DNA from: Candidatus Uhrbacteria bacterium RIFCSPHIGHO2_02_FULL_57_19 | GTDB taxonomy: Bacteria > Patescibacteriota > Patescibacteriia > 2-12-FULL-57-11 | Assembly: GCA_001791115.1 (NCBI GenBank) | Contig: MGDZ01000021.1 | Coordinates: 1-7,975, forward strand | DNA: 7,975 bases | Direction: 5' to 3' | Shown here: in pieces, positions 1 to 5,275 of the stretch | Numbering within the stretch: the stretch's first letter is position 1 | Layout: the number at the start of each line of letters is the position of its first letter | Program-made: the position numbers and the translations under genes | The notes under the pieces: generated by a model | Databases searched by the model: none | What the model saw: only the letters and a program-made list of their open reading frames with translations | What the model was told of the DNA's origin: nothing

Positions 1-30
1 AGTAAAGAGACGCGCTGCGTAACATACAGT

Positions 31-58
31 AATCCCGCCACTCTCCCGCGGCGGGATT
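31..58. repeat. GC-rich hairpin of unknown role
   Basis: AATCCCGCC (31-39) and GGCGGGATT (50-58) form a perfect 9-bp stem around a 10-nt loop. Neither strand has a T-run after the stem, so it is not a textbook intrinsic terminator. It may be the stem of a degraded terminator for a gene left of the window, or one of the short GC-rich palindromes common between genes in this kind of genome. The rest of 1-111 shows no gene; it contains two GTTAAC hexamers flanking an AT-bounded stretch, with no recognised function. Confidence 0.5.
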
Positions 59-111
59 GTTAACTGACACAAAATATCGTTCGCGTTCGCTCCGAAATTT
101 TGGTCGTTAAC

Positions 112-147
112 AAAAAAATTCGTCCCGTTCCCTGTGGGGGCGGGACG
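112..147 (-). terminator. Intrinsic terminator of the 161-residue gene
   Basis: Read on the minus strand, CGTCCCG (147-141) pairs with CGGGACG (127-121). The loop between them can itself form a CCC/GGG mini-stem. The stem is followed by AA and then seven Ts (118-112). It lies 24 nt past the stop codon of the minus-strand gene, as expected for a Rho-independent terminator. The T-run is on the minus side only, which also supports that gene being read on the minus strand. Confidence 0.85.
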
Positions 148-171
148 TTGGCGTTGAGGCGAGCGTAATGG

Positions 172-657
172 CTAGTGAAGGAGCGCGCGTTTGCGCTCGA
201 CCTCGCGTCCTCGGCGTTCTTCGCGCCACTTCAAGCGGGCGGTCCGGGAGACCAAGGCCACGGCGCTGCGCAGCCAATGCATATCTTTGAGCGATACGCT
301 CTGGCTGGCCGCCGCGTTCTGGATGGCTTCGAACAGTCCGGGCCATCGGTTATCCAGGAAAATCTCCTCGGCGTTGAGGAATCCCGCGATATTCCGCCGG
401 CGTTCGGCGTTTTGCCGGCGAAAATCCAGATCGCTCAAAAACGGGAGCGGTTCCATGGCTTCGATTGCGGCCATGAGGATCGCGGCCGTCCTGTCGATGG
501 GTACGGAAGACTCAATGTCGTAGGCCACGAGCCGGGTGACCGAGTCGAACAGTTCGGGATTGTCCCCCTTGAGGCGTTTCTGGCCCTCCTGGAGGATTTC
601 TTTCACGGCTCCCGGCTGACGTTCCCTGAGTCGTTCCAGGTGTTCGTAAAATTCCAC
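172..657 (-). CDS. Hypothetical 161-residue charged helical protein
   Basis: I do not recognise the family. From a GTG start at 657 the product has 161 residues: acidic/basic and probably all helical, with no cysteine, signal peptide or membrane segment. An amphipathic, charged N-terminal half (about 1-50) is followed by a more hydrophobic stretch (52-75, TAAILMAAIEAMEPLPFL) and an arginine-rich tail (about 138-158). The start is well supported: AAGGAGGAGG lies just upstream, and extending the frame to a TTG at 735 would place that start inside the -35 box. The gene stands alone, with its own near-consensus promoter (707-735) and its own terminator (112-147), and is divergent from proS. An equally long frame on the opposite strand is judged a shadow. 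A cytoplasmic role, perhaps in nucleic-acid binding given the basic tail, is only a guess. Confidence 0.75.
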   Translation of the reverse strand: MEFYEHLERLRERQPGAVKEILQEGQKRLKGDNPELFDSVTRLVAYDIESSVPIDRTAAILMAAIEAMEPLPFLSDLDFRRQNAERRRNIAGFLNAEEIFLDNRWPGLFEAIQNAAASQSVSLKDMHWLRSAVALVSRTARLKWREERRGREVERKRALLH

Positions 658-659
658 CG

Positions 660-669
660 CCTCCTCCTT
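660..669 (-). promoter_or_regulatory. Strong Shine-Dalgarno deciding the GTG start
   Basis: The minus strand reads AAGGAGGAGG directly before the GTG at 657, with AAGGAGG ending 5 nt from the codon. It is the only strong ribosome binding site in the window and fixes the start of the 161-residue gene. Confidence 0.85.
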
Positions 670-673
670 CCTG

Positions 674-689
674 CCCCGCTGTGGCGGGG
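674..689. repeat. CCCCGC/GCGGGG hairpin in the 5' leader
   Basis: CCCCGC (674-679), loop TGTG, then GCGGGG (684-689) form a perfect 6-bp GC stem. It lies in the predicted leader (about 43 nt) of the 161-residue gene, 4 nt from its ribosome binding site. It could modulate translation or be a small repeated palindrome of the genome. Not T-tailed, so not a terminator. Confidence 0.55.
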
Positions 690-706
690 TTGTGGAACAA
701 CGATGG

Positions 707-735
707 ATGATAGGGAGTTTATCTGAGTTTGTCAA
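707..735 (-). promoter_or_regulatory. Sigma-70 promoter of the 161-residue gene
   Basis: The minus strand carries a perfect TTGACA (735-730), a 17-nt spacer and TATCAT (712-707, one mismatch to TATAAT). Transcription would start near position 700. This is the best promoter in the window by consensus match. Its -35 box overlaps that of the divergent proS promoter. Confidence 0.8.
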
Positions 736-757
736 GGAGAGAGCGTGTTGGTAGGAT
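729..757 (+). promoter_or_regulatory. proS: Extended -10 promoter of proS
   Basis: TTGTCA (729-734), a 17-nt spacer and TAGGAT (752-757), with TGG just before the -10 giving an extended -10 element. The predicted start is near 764, leaving a leader of about 36 nt before the proS ATG. It shares five bases with the -35 box of the opposing promoter, so the two are unlikely to be occupied at once. Confidence 0.6.
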
Positions 758-771
758 AGGTTTGTTTATTT

Positions 772-790
772 CCTGAGCGGAGTCGAAGGG
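772..790 (+). repeat. Dispersed short repeat (CCTGAGCGGAGTCGAAGGG type)
   Basis: The 19-bp string CCTGAGCGGAGTCGAAGGG lies in the proS leader. From memory, very similar strings (reverse complement CCTTCGACTCCGCTCAGG) recur in the intergenic regions of many bacterial genomes, including candidate phyla. Only one copy is present here, so the repeat status rests on that recollection. Its GAAGGG end is also the only weak Shine-Dalgarno-like sequence before proS. Confidence 0.45.
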
Positions 791-799
791 CTGCCATTT

Positions 800-2062
800 A
801 TGCGATATTCCAAGTTGTTTGGAAAATCAAGAAAATCGATCCCGACCGACGCCGAATCGGCTAATGCCAAGTATCTGCTAAAAGGCGGTTTTGTCGAACA
901 GCTTTCGGCTGGCATCTACACTTGGCTGCCGCTGGGTTTGCGCGTTCTGCGCAAGGTGGAGAACATCGTTCGCCAGGAGATGGAAAACCTGGGAGCGCAG
1001 GAGCTGCTCATGCCCGCGCTTCATCCCAAAGAAAACTGGGAGAAGACCGGCCGCTGGAAGACCATGGATGTGCTTTTCAAAGTCAAAAGCCAGACCGGAA
1101 AGGAGTACGCTCTGGGGGCCACCCACGAGGAGGTTATCACCCCGCTGGTCGCCAGATTCGTCCAATCTTACAAAGATCTGCCGGTCCACCTCTATCAAAT
1201 CCAAACCAAATACCGCGACGAACTGCGAGCCAAGTCAGGCGTGCTTCGCGGCCGAGAGTTTGGAATGAAAGACCTCTATTCATTCCATCGCAATCATGAA
1301 GAACTGCAGGCGTTCTACCCCGAAGCCATCCGCGCCTACAATGAAATCATGAACCGCATGGGGATGGAGATTCGGGTGACCGAGGCCTCGGGCGGACCGT
1401 TTACCGAGAAGTACTCGCATGAGTTTCATATTCTCACTCCGGCCGGGGAGGACGCGTTAGTCATCTGCGGCTCTTGTGATTTTGCGCAAAATAAAGAGAT
1501 TTCAAAATTCAAAAAGGGCGGCGAGTGTCCGAAGTGCGGAAAGACGCTCTCCGAAGCCAAGGGAATCGAGGTAGGAAACATTTTTGATCTAGGGACGAAG
1601 TTCGCCGACACTTTCGAGCTCTCCTTCACAGATGAAGAGGGGAAAAAACAGAAGGTCTGGATGGGGTGTTATGGATTTGGAACGACGCGGATGGTTGGCG
1701 CGGTAGTCGAGGCATCGCACGACGAGCGGGGGATTGTCTGGCCAAAATCAATCGCGCCGTTTGATGTCCAGGTGGTTGAAGTGAAGAGCAAGAAGCCCGA
1801 GGTCCGTGCCGCCGCCGAAGATCTTATCCGTGATTTGGAACAGCATCATGGAGTGGATGTGCTCTACGACGACCGCGATGACGCTTCGGCCGGAGAGAAG
1901 TTCGCCGACGCGGATTTGATCGGGATTCCGCTCCGGCTGGTGGTTTCCGAGAAGACCCTTGCCAAGGATTCGGTCGAATGGAAATTCCGCGCGCAAAAGG
2001 AAGCGACTCTCTTTCCGTCTAAGGAAGTCGTAGGGAAGGTTGTCGAGTGGGTGAATGCGTAA
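800..2062 (+). CDS. proS: Prolyl-tRNA synthetase, short form without INS editing domain
   Basis: Class II aminoacyl-tRNA synthetase that charges tRNA-Pro with proline in the cytoplasm. Visible landmarks in 420 residues: LMPALHPKENW (70-80, motif 1 region), the ATP/proline-site THE at 108-110, motif 2 YRDELRAKSGVLRGREF (138-154, Arg139), the SHEFHIL segment (206-212), motif 3 GCYGFGTTRMVGA (289-301) and DERGIVWP (308-315), then the C-terminal anticodon-binding domain (about 322-420, with DDRDDASAGEKFADADLIGIP). The family's long form carries a roughly 180-residue INS editing domain between motifs 2 and 3. Here that space holds only a short segment with C223xxC226 and C243xxC246, which looks like a zinc ribbon. 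Cis-editing of Ala-tRNA-Pro is therefore probably absent. The ATG has only a weak GAAGGG upstream. The gene ends in TAA just before a bidirectional terminator. Confidence 0.97.
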   Translation: MRYSKLFGKSRKSIPTDAESANAKYLLKGGFVEQLSAGIYTWLPLGLRVLRKVENIVRQEMENLGAQELLMPALHPKENWEKTGRWKTMDVLFKVKSQTGKEYALGATHEEVITPLVARFVQSYKDLPVHLYQIQTKYRDELRAKSGVLRGREFGMKDLYSFHRNHEELQAFYPEAIRAYNEIMNRMGMEIRVTEASGGPFTEKYSHEFHILTPAGEDALVICGSCDFAQNKEISKFKKGGECPKCGKTLSEAKGIEVGNIFDLGTKFADTFELSFTDEEGKKQKVWMGCYGFGTTRMVGAVVEASHDERGIVWPKSIAPFDVQVVEVKSKKPEVRAAAEDLIRDLEQHHGVDVLYDDRDDASAGEKFADADLIGIPLRLVVSEKTLAKDSVEWKFRAQKEATLFPSKEVVGKVVEWVNA

Positions 2063-2071
2063 TGAAAAAAG

Positions 2072-2101
2072 AAAAGACCGCGCCGTGAGGCGCGGTCTTT
2101 T
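2072..2101. terminator. Bidirectional terminator between proS and the HU gene
   Basis: A 13-bp perfect stem, AAAAGACCGCGCC (2072-2084) with GGCGCGGTCTTTT (2089-2101), closed by the tetraloop GTGA. The plus strand ends in a T-rich tract (TTTTGGTTTT) and the minus strand in TTTTCTTTTTT, so it can stop both converging transcripts: proS (10 nt past its stop) and the HU gene (11 nt past its stop). Confidence 0.93.
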
Positions 2102-2112
2102 GGTTTTGAGAA

Positions 2113-2388
2113 TTATTTCAGCGCATCCTTTAACGTCTTCCCCGCCTTGAACTTGGGTACCGTCACCGATGGAATCTGAATTTTTTGAGTCGGATTCTGC
2201 GGATTAACCCCCGTCCGTCCTTTGCGCACTTTGGCGCTCCAGGCGCCGAAGCCGGCAATGGTCACCTCGCCGCCGCCTTTCAAGATCGAGACTACGGTAT
2301 CGGTGAAAGTTTCTATGGCCTTTTCGGCCTGGGCCTTGGAGATGCCTGCTTTTTCCGCGATGACCGAGACGAGTTCGGCTTTATTCAT
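2113..2388 (-). CDS. HU-family DNA-binding protein
   Basis: A 91-residue histone-like protein of the HU/IHF superfamily, which dimerises, bends DNA and compacts the nucleoid. Length is normal for the family (about 90). The N-terminal helical dimerisation part MNKAELVSVIAEKAG... leads to the GFG turn (46-48). The DNA-gripping beta arm (about 52-77) contains RKGRTGVNPQNP, with Pro63 in the position of the intercalating proline, and the end is VPKFKAGKTLKDALK. It is closer to HU than to IHF, but paralogue assignment is not possible here, so no symbol is given. It is the last gene of the minus-strand series, 87 nt after ymdB, and the gap holds a large repeat dyad. No Shine-Dalgarno is visible before the ATG; a TGTAAT that could be a -10 lies in the dyad loop, without a convincing -35. 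Confidence 0.95.
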   Translation of the reverse strand: MNKAELVSVIAEKAGISKAQAEKAIETFTDTVVSILKGGGEVTIAGFGAWSAKVRKGRTGVNPQNPTQKIQIPSVTVPKFKAGKTLKDALK

Positions 2389-2399
2389 AGCACTACTTG

Positions 2400-2468
2400 C
2401 GAACTACGAACAGGTACGAAATTACAAAATCAACCAGTTCGTATTTTCGTATCTATGTTCGTAGTTCG
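2400..2468. repeat. TACGAA-repeat dyad upstream of the HU gene
   Basis: CGAACTACGAACA (2400-2412) is repeated perfectly inverted at 2456-2468 (13-bp arms). Inside, TACGAA (2415-2420) pairs with TTCGTA (2446-2451). Counting both orientations there are five exact TACGAA/TTCGTA hexamers (2405, 2415, 2438, 2446, 2458) plus near copies. As RNA it could fold into a long interrupted hairpin with a 25-nt loop. As DNA it could be a multi-site operator. No T-run follows on the minus strand, so it is not a standard terminator for ymdB. It fills nearly the whole gap between ymdB and the HU gene. Confidence 0.7.
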
Positions 2469-2475
2469 TTAGTAA

Positions 2476-3282
2476 TTATCGAATTTCAACGTACCTCTGA
2501 ATCCGTTCGACGGAGGTCGCTTTCCCGGTTTTCGGGTCCGCTTCGACGAGCAGGGCATTGGCTACCGCCGGTCCTTCATCCGGGAGTTCGTGGACAACCG
2601 GGAGAGCGGTCTGCATGGTTTTGATCGGTCCCTCTTTGGCTACCCCGATGACCCCGCTGGCGAATCCGGTCATCCCCACGTCGGTTTGGAAAGCGGTGCC
2701 GCCGGGCAGGATGCGCTCGTCTGCCGTGGGCACGTGGGTGTGGGTGCCCCAGACGGCCGTCGCCCGCCCATCGGCATACCAGCCGAAGGCGTTTCCCTCG
2801 CTGGTGGCTTCACTGTGGAAATCAACCATTACGATCTGCGGTTTGGCCAAAGCCGACGCCTCGGCGAGCAGGCGGTCGAAGGCGCGCAGCGGGTCATCCA
2901 CAGCCGCCTTCATGAACACCCGACCCTGCAAATTTATCACACATACCCGCCGCGTTCCAACTTCCTTCGTCGCGAATCCAATACCGGGAACGCCCTCGGG
3001 ATAATTCCCCGGGCGGAGGATCCGGCCGCGGTAAAGCGGATCCCCAAGAAGAAGCGGACCCTCCTTTCCTTCAAAAGTATGGTTGCCGCCGGTCAGGATG
3101 TCCACTCCAGCGGCGAACATCTCGTCCACTGTTGACCTGGTGATGCCCTTGCCGTGGGCCAAGTTTTCTCCGTTGGCGATAACCAGATCCGGCTGGTGTT
3201 TTTTTCGCAGATCAGGAAGAACGGCGGAGAGCGCGCGGCGGCCGATTTTTCCGACAATATCTCCGAAGATGAGTATCTTCAC
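2476..3282 (-). CDS. ymdB: YmdB-type metallophosphoesterase (cyclic-nucleotide phosphodiesterase)
   Basis: A 268-residue member of the TIGR00282/YmdB calcineurin-like phosphoesterase family. In Bacillus subtilis the protein hydrolyses 2',3'-cyclic nucleotides and affects biofilm and motility gene choice. All expected metal and catalytic residues are visible: Asp8 in FGDIVGKIGRR, Glu39/Asn40 in NGEN, Asn67/His68 in GGNHTF, His156 in DFHSEATSE, and His181/His183 in GTHTHVPTADERILP. GMTG follows at 203-206. Length matches the family (about 265), and there is no signal peptide. The start is GTG at 3282, with no Shine-Dalgarno. It lies 60 nt after rny on the same strand, matching the rny-ymdB pairing known from Firmicutes. 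A palindromic repeat fills that gap. Confidence in the family is high; the physiological role in this organism is unknown. Confidence 0.95.
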   Translation of the reverse strand: MKILIFGDIVGKIGRRALSAVLPDLRKKHQPDLVIANGENLAHGKGITRSTVDEMFAAGVDILTGGNHTFEGKEGPLLLGDPLYRGRILRPGNYPEGVPGIGFATKEVGTRRVCVINLQGRVFMKAAVDDPLRAFDRLLAEASALAKPQIVMVDFHSEATSEGNAFGWYADGRATAVWGTHTHVPTADERILPGGTAFQTDVGMTGFASGVIGVAKEGPIKTMQTALPVVHELPDEGPAVANALLVEADPKTGKATSVERIQRYVEIR

Positions 3283-3290
3283 GTTAGGGA

Positions 3291-3335
3291 GTAGTGAGTA
3301 GGGAGCCTGCCTGCCGGCAGGCAGGTAGTGAGTAG
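3291..3335. repeat. 20-bp palindrome flanked by 11-bp direct repeats
   Basis: CCTGCCTGCCGGCAGGCAGG (3306-3325) is a perfect 20-bp palindrome. GTAGTGAGTAG occurs directly on each side, at 3291-3301 and 3325-3335. The arrangement resembles a small mobile palindrome inserted with, or into, a short direct repeat. From memory, palindromes of this type (read through as PACRQAG-like peptides) are scattered through many Patescibacteria genomes. It occupies the rny-ymdB gap and would form a very stable hairpin in a joint transcript. Confidence 0.75.
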
Positions 3336-3342
3336 TTGACGC

Positions 3343-4872
3343 TTAGCGCGCGTATTCGATGACGCGCGTCTCGCGGATGAGTGTCACCTTGATTTCGCCG
3401 GGATAGTGCAGCTCGCCTTCGATGCGGTTGGCGATGTCCCGGGCCATGCGGTAAGCGGCAAAGTCGTCCACGGCCTTGGGGGTGACGAAAACGCGCAGTT
3501 CCCGGCCGGCCTGGATGGCGTAGGCCTTTTCCACTCCGGGGAACGAGGTGGCCACGCCTTCGAGTTCCTCCAGGCGTTTGACGTACTGCTCGAGCGTGTC
3601 TTTGCGCGCACCGGGCCGGGCGCCGGAAATGGCGTCGGCGGCTTTGACCACGCAACCCTCGAGGTTTTTGGGTTTGTCCTCGTGGTGGGCGATGGACATG
3701 TAGGCCACTTCCTCGGGCAGTCCGAATTTTTTCATGATGTTGTAGCCGATCTCCGGGTGGGCGCCCTGGACATCGTGGTCCACGGCCTTGCCGATGTCAT
3801 GGAGAAGCCCGCCCTTCTTGCAGACGGCGACATTAGCGCCGATCTCGCTGGCGATGAGCCCGGCCAGATTTCCCACCTCCATGGAGTGGAGGAGCACGTT
3901 CTGGCCGTAGGAAGTACGGAACTTCAGCCGTCCAAGGATCTGCACCAGTTTGGGATCGAGACCGGTGACCCCCAGCTGGTACATGGCCTCGTCGCCGGCC
4001 TTTATGATTTCCAGAGACAGTTCTTTTTTGGATTCCTCGACCGCCTCCTCGATGCGCCCGGGATGGATGCGCCCGTCCGAGAGCAGTTTGTCCAGCGCGC
4101 GCTTGGCGATCTGTCGGCGGATCGGAGAGAATCCGGAAATGGTGATGACGTTCGGGGTTTCGTCGACGATGATCTCCGTGCCGGTCAGGTTCTCGATGGC
4201 CTTGATGTTGCGGCCCTCCTTGCCGATGATCCTGCCTTTCATGTCGTCGGAGGGCAGACTGACCGAGGTGGTGGTCGTTTCCGCCGAATGGGAGGAGGCC
4301 ATCCTCGAGATAACCGTTCCCAGGATTTTTTTGGCCTCGCGCTGATATTCCTCGGAGTTTTCGTCCCCGACTTTCCGCAGGCGGTTGGTCAGCTCTTCCT
4401 TGGCCGTCTCTTCGGTCAGACGGAAAAGTTCGGCCTTGGCCTCCTCGATGGACAGGCTGGCCACGGTTTCGAGTTTTTTCATTTGCTGATCCTTGATCTC
4501 TTGGATTTCAGCCAATTTAACCTCTACCTCCTTGGCTTTCTCCAGTGCCTTAGTCTGCTTATCCTGAAGATCGAGAAGCTTGGTATCGAAAAGCGCCTCG
4601 CGTTTCTCGACTCTCTTTTGCGATTCCTGGGTTTCCTGACGGCGGGCCGTTTCTTCCCGCTTGGCTTCTTCGACGATCCGGATTCCTTTTTCTTTGGCTT
4701 GAATCAGAAAATCCCGCTCGCGGATTTTGGCGTCGGCCAGAATTTTTTCCGCCTTGGCCTCGGCGGAGTCAACTTTGTTTTTGGCCAGGGTTTGGCGGAT
4801 GAGATAGCCGATGGCTATCCCCGCGCCGCAGCCGATGGCCGCTGCCCCGGCCAGCATGATAATACGCAACAT
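3343..4872 (-). CDS. rny: Ribonuclease Y
   Basis: Membrane-anchored endoribonuclease that starts mRNA decay. The 509 residues (family about 520) show the full architecture: an N-terminal hydrophobic anchor (about 4-25, IIMLAGAAAIGCGAGIAIGY), a long charged coiled coil (about 33-190), a KH RNA-binding domain (about 200-265, with GRIIGKEGRN at 213-222) and an HD hydrolase domain. In the HD domain His329 (LLHSMEV), His358-Asp359 (GGLLHDIGKAVDHD), the IAHHED motif (394-399) and Asp413 (AADAISGARPGAR) are all present. The C-terminus ends in the typical GEIKVTLIRETRVIEYAR. The ATG at 4872 is chosen because the membrane anchor starts directly after it; no good Shine-Dalgarno precedes it. The 261-nt region upstream contains candidate promoters. 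ymdB follows on the same strand. Nothing is missing or broken. Confidence 0.97.
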   Translation of the reverse strand: MLRIIMLAGAAAIGCGAGIAIGYLIRQTLAKNKVDSAEAKAEKILADAKIRERDFLIQAKEKGIRIVEEAKREETARRQETQESQKRVEKREALFDTKLLDLQDKQTKALEKAKEVEVKLAEIQEIKDQQMKKLETVASLSIEEAKAELFRLTEETAKEELTNRLRKVGDENSEEYQREAKKILGTVISRMASSHSAETTTTSVSLPSDDMKGRIIGKEGRNIKAIENLTGTEIIVDETPNVITISGFSPIRRQIAKRALDKLLSDGRIHPGRIEEAVEESKKELSLEIIKAGDEAMYQLGVTGLDPKLVQILGRLKFRTSYGQNVLLHSMEVGNLAGLIASEIGANVAVCKKGGLLHDIGKAVDHDVQGAHPEIGYNIMKKFGLPEEVAYMSIAHHEDKPKNLEGCVVKAADAISGARPGARKDTLEQYVKRLEELEGVATSFPGVEKAYAIQAGRELRVFVTPKAVDDFAAYRMARDIANRIEGELHYPGEIKVTLIRETRVIEYAR

Positions 4873-5001
4873 AAAACGCTCATGGTTCGCCGAGAACCTC
4901 GAGCGCTCATTCGCGAGTCGTTGGCTGGGCTTTCCTTACCTCCGGATATTGATGGACAGGAAATCGCCCCCGCGGATGCAGGGGAGGGAAGTTTCGAGGA
5001 A

Positions 5002-5030
5002 ATTATTTCTCTTACCGGCCATAGCGACAA
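5002..5030 (-). promoter_or_regulatory. rny: Candidate promoter for rny
   Basis: The minus strand has TTGTCG (5030-5025, 4 of 6 consensus), a 17-nt spacer and AATAAT (5007-5002, 5 of 6). The predicted start near 4995 gives a leader of about 120 nt before the rny ATG. The spacing is ideal but the -35 is only fair. The rest of 4873-5133 shows no gene; a frame at 4815-5087 has no family features. Confidence 0.45.
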
Positions 5031-5085
5031 TCTTGATGAGCATTCGGATTTCTGACGAATCGGTAATAAAATTAATGCTGGTGGC

Positions 5086-5114
5086 ACCGTATCACAGGCG
5101 TCTCAGTTTGGCAA
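5086..5114 (-). promoter_or_regulatory. Second weak candidate promoter upstream of rny
   Basis: TTGCCA (5114-5109, 5 of 6 to TTGACA), a 17-nt spacer and TACGGT (5091-5086) preceded by TGA, a possible extended -10. The -10 itself matches at only 3 of 6 positions. It lies just past the small membrane ORF and would also point towards rny. Confidence 0.25.
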
Positions 5115-5133
5115 GGCGGGCGCAAAGGGCCTA

Positions 5134-5214
5134 TTACCCCTGCTGTTTGATAGCCCAGGTGACAATGAGGAAAACCAGGAAAACGAGCAGTCCGGCGCCG
5201 ATGGTGAAGGTCAT
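5134..5214 (-). CDS. Putative 26-residue single-helix membrane protein
   Basis: A short frame from ATG (5214) to TAA (5134) encodes 26 residues. It starts MTFTIGAG, has an uninterrupted hydrophobic run of about 16 residues (7-22, including LLVFLVFLIVTWAI), and ends in KQQG after a lysine. This is the pattern of a single membrane helix with a short polar tail. A second stop, TAG, follows directly. It lies 61 nt after truB and 261 nt before rny, on the same strand. Two TACGAA copies sit immediately before the ATG, and no Shine-Dalgarno is visible. I do not recognise a family. It resembles small accessory membrane peptides in size and shape only. It could also be a chance frame, though a hydrophobic run this clean with matching start, stop and orientation favours a real gene. 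Confidence 0.5.
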   Translation of the reverse strand: MTFTIGAGLLVFLVFLIVTWAIKQQG

Positions 5215-5227
5215 TTCGTAATTCGTA
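5215..5227. repeat. Two TACGAA copies before the small membrane ORF
   Basis: TTCGTA occurs at 5215-5220 and 5222-5227, seven bases apart (TACGAATTACGAA on the minus strand), ending right at the ATG of the 26-codon ORF. The same hexamer makes up the dyad at 2400-2468, so it is a shared intergenic motif in this window. Confidence 0.6.
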
Positions 5228-5275
5228 AAAGGTTTTATGACAATGCAAGAGAATCTACAACAGTGCCGGAAAAAA

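Noticed and set aside
175..726. 183-codon plus-strand open frame opposite the 161-residue gene
   Set aside because: It has no ribosome binding site or promoter in its direction. The terminator, promoter and Shine-Dalgarno in the region all serve the minus strand.
658..735. Upstream extension of the 161-residue gene to a TTG at 735
   Set aside because: The TTG is the first three bases of the TTGACA -35 box and the extension crosses the -10 and a leader hairpin. The GTG at 657 has an excellent ribosome binding site.
2400..2468. Intrinsic terminator for ymdB
   Set aside because: The dyad forms a long interrupted hairpin, but no T-run follows on the minus strand and its loop is large.
3284..3655. 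Minus-strand frame reading through the palindrome as PACRQAG
   Set aside because: It overlaps the end of rny out of frame. The peptide arises from translating the repeat, not from a gene.
3406..5055. 549-codon open frame on the plus strand antisense to rny
   Set aside because: It overlaps the complete, motif-rich RNase Y gene. Its translation is low-complexity and rich in Gly, Leu, Phe and Asp with no family motif, as expected from the complement of a GC-biased coding frame.
4873..5133. Hidden gene or structured RNA upstream of rny
   Set aside because: The frames here carry no family features, no tRNA-like cloverleaf or riboswitch core was recognised, and only candidate promoters could be supported.
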